A DNA stretch of 64,000 nucleotides, taken from positions 1,386,501-1,450,500 of the forward strand of contig OX359189.1 in assembly GCA_947172415.1 (NCBI GenBank), written 5' to 3'. Positions 44,993-55,756 of the stretch are shown here, one piece after another. The DNA comes from Chondrosia reniformis. Its lineage: Eukaryota > Porifera > Demospongiae > Chondrillida > Chondrillidae. Made by a program: the position numbers and the translations under genes. The notes beneath the pieces were generated by a model, which was given only the letters and a program-made list of their open reading frames with translations, ran no database searches and was not told the DNA's origin. Within the stretch, counting starts at the first letter, position 1. Each line of letters starts with the position of its first letter.

Positions 44993-47900
44993 CTATCGTA
45001 ATGTAACTGATGTTCCTGTAAATAGTCGGGACACGCCCATTACAATGACCACGCCCCCAGCCACACACATAATGATGACATAGTGACTGATACTTATTCC
45101 AATGTCCAACCAGCTCCCCTCATCTTGGACGAGGAAGAAGAACTGCAATCCCATTATATCAGAGAGCACCATGGTCAGTAATAGGCTGAGCCGCTGTGGC
45201 TGGCCAGCGAGAAGGAGGACCAGATTGAGGGCACAGCCAACCAGGAGGAAGGGAATAACAATCTTAAAGATGATCAAGGCTCCCATTATAAAGGGGGAAA
45301 AGACAGTCTTGAAGCAGTAGACATAGGATGGATCAAACGTGTTGATGCTGGCAATGTTGCCAGTTCCAAAGAAGGAGAGTACACCAAAGAAGAGAGGCAT
45401 AACCACGCGTCTGATGTCTGAATACTTTAGGAAATATTGTCTTCTCTCAGCTTGCTGTTTGTAGGCTATGCTGACCCTGTGGATATCCACATCAACACGG
45501 CCAATCACATAGACCTTCGGACTCAAGTGCTGTTCTAGAACTATCCATTGGAAGAGCAGTGCTCCCAGCAAGAGAACAAAGATGGCTTCAAAGGAGTTGC
45601 TAAGGAGAATGTAGGGTGTCATGAGAGCAAGAAAGATGGCTGCCAGCCTGGAGGTGACGCTCTTGGCAGAGAAGAAGGGAGTGATGATGCTTTGAAGGAG
45701 AAGAAGCCAACTGCATACATGCACAAATAGGGGAACAGATGATTTGGAGGATATAAAATATCTGGTAACTTCTACCAATACTGATGCCAACACTATTCCA
45801 GCACTTTGAAAAAAAGTAAATCTTTTGTAATGAGCCCCCTCGAAGTGACTTGCTGCTAGTGCAACCCTGCCCATCCAAATCACTGCTACAAGCACCAACA
45901 CTGAGGCAACGTGCACAAACATGTACATGGGATTGCGGCCAACAGTCGGCAGCAGTGGAAAGGCAGCCAGAGCTAGACAGTTCACCAACCACCCCACACA
46001 GAGGGAGCGTTGCTGTTTGAGCTTGAAGGAGGTGAAGGGCCAGAGGGAGACAGCCACCAACAGAAGAGACAGGCTCCAGCGATGAAAGAAGCTGAGAACT
46101 ATTCCTTCTATGATGAAGAAGAGGATGGCAAACCTGTATATGGATAAGACCTCGCTGTACCAAACATAGCTGAGGAGCCTCAGCACTGCCTTTCCCTCAC
46201 TGACAGCACCAAACCACAGGAACACAGTCATCAGTGTGTAAACATAGTGTAAAACTGGAGAGGACTGAATATACAGCAACAGAACTATTACAGTGGACAT
46301 GCTAATTAATGCATAATTGTAAGTAGTCTTGTGTGATGTCGGCATATTTGTCTTTTCAACTGACTGTGGAGTAAATTCTAGTTGTATAACAGTCAGAATG
46401 CTGACCATCCAGCCAATGAAAGCCAGTGAGAGCACTATAAAGAGGTAGGTTCGATGATACTTGTTATAATACTGAATAGCCTCCTCCGCCAATCCAATCA
46501 ATACTTTAGTATCCTTCAAAGATTCCTCAAATTGTCCAGATTTTAAAGACATTTCTATTTTATCCTGCCATTGAGCAATATCTTCAGGGTGTAGCTTTGG
46601 GTATGGGCGCAGGAATACTTTCAGTGATGTCTCCAAGACGTGAATGTGCTTGACCAGTACTTGCTCACAGAGCTGTCTAGCATTAGTATACAAGCCCCAG
46701 GCTCTTAGAGCACCATCAGGTACGAGGAAGTCCACTGGAAGGATCCCCTCACTGTTGACAGGGATGGGACGACCAATCAATGTAGACATGAGAGGTGCTA
46801 TGTCTGCCTGATTCACATCACTTTGCTTCAAGTGGGAAAGTCCCCATGACAGACTGTAAGAGTCGGCGGCCATCTTGTTATCCTCTGTTGACTGTGTGGG
46901 TGGTCTGATCCCAGCTCCCCAGGCCACCAGTGGAGTCATGGTCTCCTCGGGGAGGCCAGCCCCGTGGGATCCCCAATCTGTCATGCCGTGATCTGAGGTG
47001 AACACATAGGCAGTTGAGCCATCTTGGAAGAAGCTCTCAAAGACAGCAACAATATCCATTATACCTTGATCAACAAACCTGACATTATTGATGTAATCAT
47101 CTGAGTAAGGTCGATGGGCATGTCCATTTGTATCTATACCAAGGAGATGAAGAAAGAAGACATTTCCATCTTCCTGAAGCTGTTGCATGAGATGAGAGTT
47201 AGATGAGGCCTCATTGAAGAACTCCTTCACCTTATCAAACACCCAGAGGTCAAGTCTGGAGGCGTCCAGGTTAGCAAAGTCTTCCTCCTCTGATCCGTAC
47301 ATGTATGTGGTCACTCTTCCCCGAGCAGCTCCCTTGGCAAACATGGGGAGGATGTCGGGGCTGCCCCAGGACCAAGTGTGGCGGCTCTGGTTGAACACAG
47401 AGTCAAACTCCACTGGGTTCTCCTGCCATCCTCTGGTGACAGCACTCACGTCCTCATAGAAACCAGCTATGATGGCCACGTGACCAGGCCGGGACTCTGT
47501 GGGCACGTGAGTATGGGACACGCCCCAGGCTCCTAAGGAAGAGAACAATAAATACAGTAAAACCTCACTCACCAGTCAGTTCCAATATGGTGGTCTTAAT
47601 AGTGAGTTAATGAGGTTCCACTGTAATAATTTATAAGTTGCAGTTTCCGATCGTGAAGCAACAAATTTAGGCGTATGTGAAAACTAAACTGAAGAAAATA
47701 ATCTACAACTAGGTCGACAATCACTCTTCTCTTCCAGAAAAGGTTTAAAAAGTATCTCACTTAGTAAGTTCAGAACAGCGATTCATACAAAAAGTAACGT
47801 CCGAAATTAGGACTATCTATCACTAAACACACCTTTGTTCTCGATAATGCTTCTGAGGTACGGAGCCAAAGTTGTTCCTTCTTTGCGGACTGAAAAAAAC

Positions 47901-48073
47901 GTGTCCGCCCGTAGTCCATCTGCTACTAGTAGAGCTACCCGTTTGGCGGGCGGAGGTCTGAAGGACGCTTCCTGAGGTACCATTCCATGTTCAACAGGTG
48001 ATCTGAAATAAATGTCAAAGATTGAGAAAAACAAAATAAGGTGTATTACCACAGACAGGAAGATGAGTTTCAT
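44993..48073 (-). CDS. PIGN: GPI ethanolamine phosphate transferase 1
   Basis: ER multipass enzyme adding phosphoethanolamine to the first mannose of GPI precursors. Two exons, 47833-48073 and 44993-47532, give 926 residues (human 931). The start at 48073 (MKLIFLSVVIHLILFFSIFD) matches the family N-terminus; an open frame continues upstream but is not needed. The luminal alkaline-phosphatase-like domain shows VADGLRADTFF (metal Asp and nucleophilic Thr), HVPTESRPGHVAIIAGFYED, WSWGSPDILPMFAKGA, LLGIDTNGHAHRPYS and TSDHGMTDWGSHG. The C-terminal half is a long series of hydrophobic helices. It is convergent with GET1, whose stop is 249 bases away. One intron in 2.8 kb of coding sequence is few for this window. 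Confidence 0.96.
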
Positions 48074-48680
48074 AGCTGGATTGTGGTCACGTGACCAAAA
48101 AGATTTCCCCTGAATAAAAATCGTGCAATGTGTCCATATAGCAAGTTCCATGCATGTGTCTCCTGATGACTATAAGTCCTCTAAACTATACAGCAGTGCC
48201 TGTCTAGGACGAGTGTGCAATTGCTTGCATTTACCAGACACTTTAAAATTTGATTAGAGCATATATAGATTGAGATGAGGCACTGTAGGCAGGTCCCATG
48301 GATTCCAATGAATGGAATAGGTATAGGCTCTGACATAATGAGAAGTACTAGATGACCAACCATGTAGTTAAAGGATCCCTAGAACACTTTGACGTTCAAA
48401 GGCTTTGGGATGTTTGACAACTAAAATTTAAAGAAGATACCTGCTCGTACTACTGCATATATTTATGTAGTTCTAAAATTGACCATGAAACATGTATTAT
48501 ATAATTGACCACTGGAGTACATATATACGTAAAGATTCAATCTGAAACTATATACTATGTGAATGTCTATATTCAATCACACCTCCATTTGTTGAATCAG
48601 AGTAAATAATTAAATAAAAGAAATCCCACAGCCTACAAACTCTTTCTACTAAACAGTCAGTTGTTCAGTTAAGCTGAAAG
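48074..48680. other. Spacer between CNOT11 and PIGN
   Basis: 607 bases. It holds the PIGN upstream region (an open but unneeded frame to about 48151) and the CNOT11 3' UTR. No other gene is seen. Confidence 0.5.
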
Positions 48681-51600
48681 TTAAGGTGATTTTCCTCCAT
48701 CTGGGTTCTCCATGTTCTTCAGTAGCTTGAATAAAGAGGTAGCTTCCTTTATCTGTGAAAACTCCACACAAAACTGCTGAATCTCAACTGAGTGCTCCTA
48801 AATAATGGAATCACAAAATGGAGATTATGTAATTTTAAATAAATTTTCAAATTCAACCTACATACGTACGTACCTCTACCTTAATTATCTTGTTTCTGAT
48901 CAGTGATTGTAAGAATACACATGCCTGTGAACGGAGGATCACATGTATACTGATGTATAGTAACTACACCTAGGTATATACATATTTAGCAGCTGACGGG
49001 TATATATGTATATGTGTATGAATACATACTACAGATTATGTCTGTCTTACCAATCGAACAAGACGACTTTTCATGAACTTGTCTTTTGTGTTGTGACAAG
49101 TCTGAATACAGTTTGTGATGTACAAATGAATAAACTCGGAGGGAAGATCCACAGCCTGCAAGATACAGTAAAAACAAAAGCTGCCAATAATACTGATCTC
49201 AATAGTATACATAACTATTCTGGTGTATGAGGTAGTACTTACAGTAGTTAATCTGTTTACAACTTCCATTGAATGAAGAGACATTTCCATTTTCACTAAT
49301 GCCTGCAAATACCTAGATAAACATAATAGTAAAGAGCTAGTGCAGTAAACAATGTGATACACATACGTACATACCTTATATATTGTACATACAAGATGCA
49401 TTACAAACTACTGAAATAGTATCCTAACTAAAATAGGACTAGTAAAAACTAATGTGAAGATAAATCCATTAAGAGCCCGAGTGCCAACATGGCCGTGTTA
49501 AGGGCAATGAGACACAAAAACTAGTCCCTTTGTCATTAAGTGTGGGATAATATAGCTGTCATGTGTGCGTATGTGTAGATTGTGTCTCTTACAGCAAGAC
49601 TCACTCTGATATCTGGCTGGAGGACATTAACTGAAGAAGAGCCTCATAAGCGATCAAAGGATTATTCTCCACAAGGTTAGGAAGCTACATATGTACTATG
49701 ACAGTGACATCATCATGATTGATCACATACATGTATATGTAAGTAGTGTACATGTACGTAGGAGAGAATGAACACATCATTATTATGAAATTTACAGAAA
49801 ATCAAGTAAAAAAGTCTCTGCAAGATCACAGGGTCTCAAATATAATATGAATAATATGATTGCTAACCTTTGATGGTGTAACACACTGATAAACCAATTT
49901 TGAATCTGCCTGAATCTGTTTCACTAGTGACTACAATAACATATGAATATCATTAATAAAATGGAGCCTTCAAGGGTACACATGTATATGAAGCCTACTT
50001 CCTGTTCTTGAGTTGAAAGTGCTTCTGCAGTAGCTCTTGTCATCATCTTCAACACATCAGCATCTGAAGGTAAATAAGACATCAATCTCGTACATACGTA
50101 CGTACATACAAAGTTTATATATTGATATCATACTTATCATCTAGTCGCATAGGTACAGTACTATATAGTGAACGTTACTATGGTAACAATATACTGTAGG
50201 TACGTACGTATGTGTGACATAAATACTGATTTACTAATTAGAACACACCTGCAACGCTGGAGTTACACATGTTGATATCCCATTGAATAGAGTACTGACC
50301 ATCTGTTGGGTTTAACCAAGTTACCTGAGAATAATATAAGATGATTAGATGACTTAGCCATTCTCAGACTACCGTAATGGTATATACGTATGCACACCCT
50401 GTCTGACCTCATCAGCACAGAGGTGGAGTGGAGGGGCTGGCCTTATGAGACCCGGTTCAAATGGCTCCAATGAGGGCACATCAGCACCTGGACAGGAAAC
50501 AGATTAACATTTCAATATGTGCAGATAGTATTCACATTATAGTCGCAACTTTTACCTGATAATAATAATCACTAACAATCTAACTAACCTGATAGCAGAA
50601 CCTCAGCTGTTTGAGAGGCTGAAGTAGGGTCGTGTTGGCTATATAGGATAGAGTGATGGAGAGTGGATGAATGAGTGATGCAGAGTGATGGAGGAGTAAC
50701 TGACTGAGTGGCTGTGATATCAGGATCTGAAAGGATACAGTTTCTTCCAACTTTGTCCTTTTCAGATATCTGTCGCAGAGAACTTTGTAGCGTTGTCAGC
50801 AGTGAAGTGATATCTGGAGTCTGAAGATAGACATGTACGTATTGTATGTTCGCAAAACTAATGCTTTGATAACTACATCTCCCTTATGAAATATAACATA
50901 TAAAATTCTCTTCCAACTCATTAACTAATTTCTTGTGATATACATATATATATATATACTGGACATTAATTATAAATGTGGCAGTCAAGTGATGCTCACT
51001 TGTATTGATGTAGGATCCATAGAGGCAATTTGAAATGGTGTTCTCTTTAGAAACTGAGGGAGACAGTACAGAAATAAATGTTTATTAATTTACAGTATGT
51101 ACATAAGAAATTTGATTATATGGTGAACCATGCAATATTACACAATAAGGCAGCAATTTGATTCCAATTTGATTATACAGTTAGTCTGTGTTTGGTCTAA
51201 AATCTTTCAATAATATAATAGCTATTTTAATTGCTATTTTATAAATTTCCCACTTACCATTGTTGTGTATATACATATGTATATAAGTACGTACGTACGT
51301 ATATACACAACTGTATATATTTGTACATATATTCACTGACACACAGTGCCAGAGTGAGGTAGCAGACTTAGTTACTACTATAATGAGAGCTACAATGATC
51401 ACTCTAACTGTTCTCCTCCTGATATGTGGAAGCACTTCTATCAGTGGCAAGCCAGTCTCTGTAACCAAGAGAGCTAACACTACATGCAGTGAGTCGTCTA
51501 CAGACTAAGATTTATTGCTAAAGGAAGCTCTTCAATATGTTACTGACTATCCTATACTACTCTCCTGTCATATCTACATGTATACACATGATGTATTAGG

Positions 51601-54600
51601 TGACTGTTGTCCCCAGTACCCTCAGGACTGCTACCATCTCAAACTACAAGGATGCAACACTTCAGGTCCTTATGCCATTCAGCCTAAACACTCTAGACCC
51701 TTCATTGCCTATTGCGACATGGAGACTGATGGAGGAGGATGGACAGTCATTCAGAGGAGGAATTCCAACTACACCAGAATCAGCTTCAACAGAGATTGGG
51801 AGTACTACACTAATGGATTTGGAGATGTCAGTGAGGAGCATTGGCTGGGACTGGAACACATTCACCTGTTGACACGTTGGAACACAGTGCCACCAGAGCT
51901 GTGGGTGGACATGTGGACATATGGACTGTAGAACCTGCTTATCGATATGCTAAGTATCAGACCTTTTGGGTGGAACCAGCTTCAACTAATTACAGAATGT
52001 TTGTATCTGGATACAGTGGAAATGCAACAGATCAAATTGACTATCATAATGGGATGGCTTTCAGCACTCCTGACAGAGATTGTATAGTGGAAACTGTGCA
52101 GATAAAACCGATGGAGGTATGTATGTATGCACACACATGAGCATACAACTACATAGTCTTGCAGTTTGTCAGGATTCTTACAGAAGCTACAAAGTATAGA
52201 TAAACTGTAACTCACAACACAAAATGTTCTTAGTTACACAAGGTACGTACATATGAAATGATAATGATTATTATACATCATGACATTATCACTCATTCCC
52301 CATCACCCATTTTCGATTTAAATCTGGTTGTAATCTTCCTCATCATTCATTGCTGATGAAGACCTTTGGGTCAAAATGGTCAATTTATAATAATTTGGGT
52401 TACTGAGGCTAATAGAATTTCACAAGGTACATATATATATGTACTTATATACGTACATAGTTTCTTAAATTAGAAATATTATAAAATATGAAGATTTCAT
52501 AATCTTTAGTGACTGTTTATACACATAAACAAACACAACAGGTTGGTGGTTTAGAGCATGTGGTTCTCGTCTGAATGGACCAGCTGGTACTGGTAGTTAC
52601 CGGTGGTATCAGAACCTCCATGGAAGTGAAATGAAGATCAGATCAAGTGAAGCAATAGGAACCTGTTGACTCATGTACTACGTATGTATGTACATGTCAC
52701 ACACCATTTTTGTAATTTAGAATGGACATATTACAGACTGTTATCCTATGTACAGTATTTAAAAAAATATGCATAAAGTAACCCTACAAACAATGAAAAT
52801 TTTACTTCAATTCAATAATAGCATTGGGATACAAGTCAATATTACAGTTGAACAAATATACATTACACTCACATACTGTCATGTTAGCAAGTACGGCTAA
52901 ACAGAAACATGTATCAATAACTACAGTATACTGGTTTAGGACACTAATTTGATTACCTCTAGATAGTTTGTGGTAGATCTGCAATCCTTTCAATTTCTAG
53001 CTACTTTCAATTTGTTAATTGATATACATTTGTAATACTATCTACCACTTATAGATGTAGTGCATATTTGGTCTATATATAAGTATGTATGCCACTGATT
53101 CACTGACACACTGTGCTAGAGAGAAGTATTCTAACTTTGAAAGATAACGTCAATTACAATGATCACTCTAACTGTTCTCCTCCTGATATGTGGAAGCACT
53201 TCTATCAGAGGCAAGCCAATCTCTGTAGTCAAGAGAGCTAACACTACATGCAGTGAGTCGTCTACAGACTAAGATTTATTGCTAAAGAAAGCTCTTTAAT
53301 ATGTTACTGATTATCCTATACTACTCTCCTGTCATATCTACATGTATACACATGATGTATTAGGTGACTGTTGTCCCCAGTACCCTCAGGACTGCTACCA
53401 TCTCAAACTACAAGGATGCAACACTTCAGGTCCTTATGCCATTCAGCCTAAACAATCTAGACCCTTCATTGCCTATTGCGACATGGAGACTGATGGAGGA
53501 GGATGGACAGTCATTCAGAGGAGGAACTCCAACTACACCAGAATCAGCTTCAACAGAGATTGGGAGTACTACACTAATGGATTTGGAGATGTCAGTGAGG
53601 AGCATTGGCTGGGACTGGAACACATTCACCTGTTGACACGTTGGAACACAGTGCCACCAGAGCTGTGGGTGGACATATGGACTACAGAACCTGCTTATCG
53701 ACATGCTAAGTATCAGACCTTTTGGGTGGAACCAGCTTCAACTATTTACAGACTGTTTGTATCTGGATACAGTGGAAATGCAACAGATAGACTTGACTAT
53801 CACAATGGGATGGCATTCAGCACTCCAGACAGAGATAATGATTTGTATAGTGGTCATTGTGCAGATTCACGTGATGGAGGTACGTATGTACACACATATA
53901 TACAAATGGATTGTTATAGAGCTGTAGTCTATACTATTTTCTATTTGAAGTTGTTATATAAAACATACAATATAGAATACTCACAGCTACACATGTACAG
54001 TTTCACATATCAGGAATATGATTATTAGAATTCACAATCTACAGTGACTATCTATCCACTACAAATATACAGGTTGGTGGGATCAAGCATGTTCCAACTG
54101 ATAGTCTTTGAGCTTATAGGCTCTTCTGTTTATTTTCTATTTGGGATTCTTACAGTAGTTATTAAGTATAAAACATACAAAACAGAATGATCTCAGTTAC
54201 ACATGTACATATATACATACGTATATGTAGCTATTCACATATGAGAAATGTTATTATTAAAATGTAAAGAGTTCACAATCTGTAATGATTGTTTATACAC
54301 TTTATCAAACACAACAGGTTGGTGGTTTAGATCATGTTTCTACTCTTATCTGAATGGAGGAGCTGGTAGTAATAATCACTTTTGGTATTGGTCACTCCAT
54401 GGAAGTGAAATGAAGATCAGACCAAGTGAAGCAATAGATACCTGCTAACTTACTGTACATACATACTGAATATGTACGTATGTATACGTATATTACTTAT
54501 GTAGATCAAGAAGCATCATTATTGTCTCTTAGAGTGGCTATGTATTACGTATATTGATTTACATGATATTCTATATACAATAGTATCCATTTCACAAGAA

Positions 54601-55706
54601 GCACACAAACACTGTTTAACTTTCGTCTAATCATATACCACTACCACATATAGTATTAGGATAGTAACAGTCAGTATATAGCAGTGGAACACAATCTCAC
54701 ATCACACTCACATCACACTCACATCTCTTGGTTGATTTGGTGCTGCCAGTTGAGCAAGGAATGCCTTCTCTACTTGGTCCAGAGTACATCCTAATGAGTG
54801 TCCTGCACTAGACACTCCTTCCTCTGAATGAGGCTGTAGATAAGTTGAACAGAATAAAACATTTTAAAATGAAGCTAATAGTAGAGATGTCCAGTGTTGC
54901 AACAATGAATAGCACATCTGGAAAATGTAACAAAACCGGACAGTGACCATGTGATAAGGCTAATCATACAGAAGTGGCATAATGTTTGTAAGGGGGGGGG
55001 CAACTCTTTAGCAAGGGGGGAGGGATTGAAACCCCCCTGAATGAAACCCTGCATACACATCACTTCTATGCATGGGTGCACCATCCTAGGCAGGTAGACC
55101 AACCTGTAGTAGTTCTGCTAGAAAGGGACCAAAGGGATTGGAAGAGAGAGGTTCTGGTTTGTGAGTCTCGTGAAGAAGGAAGATGGCCGCTACCCTCTGC
55201 ATGGTCAGAGGAAGAAGATCCTTCTCTTGCAACAAAACAGTCTAAAGTAACGTACAGTATGTGGAGTATGTTAATACCATATTCCTCATCCCCTTCCACA
55301 GACTGAAATCCTATGAAACAGTAGCTCACACCATATAGCACATTGAATGAGGCAATACAGTGAAGTACATAGTTGAAGTATACAGTATCCTTCACTTACA
55401 GTTGTGCAATGCTCCTTCTAATCCTTTACCACAGCACTGGTCGCTTATTTTATTATATCAGTAATAACTTAATATTTCCGTGCACTTACTAATGCCATTC
55501 CTGCTCTGAAATGGTCGGATCGCATAAATGTTCGATGAAAACTGCTCCCCAACTGTTCCATGTTAGAAGACTTCAAACTGTCCTCGGACAACAAGCTAGG
55601 AGTACAATAAAACAGTGAAGAGTAAGACTGCTGATCAAAAATCTTATAAACGTGCATTCATAGCTCACGTCAACAGCGTATTCAGTTCCTTTGTAGAAAG
55701 CGCCAT
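48681..55706 (-). CDS. CNOT11: CCR4-NOT complex subunit 11
   Basis: Subunit of the cytoplasmic deadenylase complex, binding the CNOT1 N-terminal module with CNOT10. Fifteen exons: 55669-55706, 55490-55595, 55104-55241, 54723-54833, 51000-51053, 50589-50820, 50408-50487, 50249-50324, 49999-50063, 49868-49930, 49605-49684, 49243-49312, 49051-49155, 48874-48924, 48681-48797. They give 461 residues (human about 510) in consistent phase. Family signatures: [20 protein letters not shown] with [110 protein letters not shown]. The 3.7-kb intron between 51054 and 54722 contains two opposite-strand fibrinogen-domain genes. Confidence 0.93.
51383..52669 (+). pseudogene. Fibrinogen-domain lectin gene 1, broken, nested in CNOT11 intron
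   Basis: Same three-exon plan as its intact neighbour (51383-51488, 51600-52116, 52542-52669): signal peptide, fibrinogen C-terminal domain start ([16 protein letters not shown]), final exon [13 protein letters not shown] to a TGA. Two lesions relative to the neighbour: an 8-base tandem duplication (TGGACATG at about 51911-51918) that shifts the frame into TAG at 51929-51931, and a 7-base deletion at 52080/52081 that removes the calcium-site region found as DRDND in the other copy. Splice sites remain intact. It is a recent pseudogene or, if the reading frame differs between alleles, a null allele. Confidence 0.8.
52351..52385 (+). repeat. Distant copy of the GAAGAC-GGGTC motif
   Basis: TGCTGATGAAGACC, then TTTGGGTCAAAATGGTC, resembles the core of the elements at 17419-17594 and 8778-8862. 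Similarity outside this core is not visible, so the relationship is tentative. Confidence 0.35.
53159..54448 (+). CDS. Secreted fibrinogen-related lectin 2, nested in CNOT11 intron
   Basis: Three exons (53159-53252, 53364-53879, 54318-54448) encode 246 residues: a signal peptide ([15 protein letters not shown]), a short linker with KR, and a complete fibrinogen C-terminal domain. Domain marks are [63 protein letters not shown] (calcium-site motif), [15 protein letters not shown] and [11 protein letters not shown]. Size and domain fit ficolin/tachylectin/FREP-type secreted lectins that bind acetylated sugars and often act in innate recognition. There is no collagen or Ig domain. The actual ligand is unknown. 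It is transcribed opposite to CNOT11. Confidence 0.9.
53985..54125 (+). pseudogene. Decayed duplicate of the last lectin exon
   Basis: Inside intron 2 of lectin gene 2, AATATACAG is followed by GTTGGTGGGATCAAGCATGT, resembling the start of the true last exon at 54318 and its upstream intron, then breaks into a stop (ACTGATAG). The preceding 70 bases also parallel 54225-54310. It is a leftover internal duplication. Confidence 0.6.
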
Positions 55707-55756
55707 TTTATTTTGGCAGAGTGAATTACGCAATATTTTCTTGCCCGAGAAAACAA
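55707..55756. promoter_or_regulatory. 50-bp gap between divergent CNOT11 and neighbour
   Basis: Only 50 bases separate the CNOT11 ATG (minus, 55706) and the ATG of the next gene (plus, 55757). Transcripts must start inside the opposite gene or overlap, unless the 5' UTRs are almost absent. Confidence 0.55.

Noticed and set aside
45600-46163. 187-codon minus-strand frame
   Set aside because: Alternate frame inside the PIGN coding exon.
48074-48151. Longer N-terminus for PIGN
   Set aside because: Family alignment starts at the hydrophobic MKLIFLSVV at 48073; the extension has no matching sequence.
55721-55756. Upstream start for the unrecognised gene (NYAIFSC...)
   Set aside because: The codon at 55721 is GTG; the first ATG in frame is 55757.
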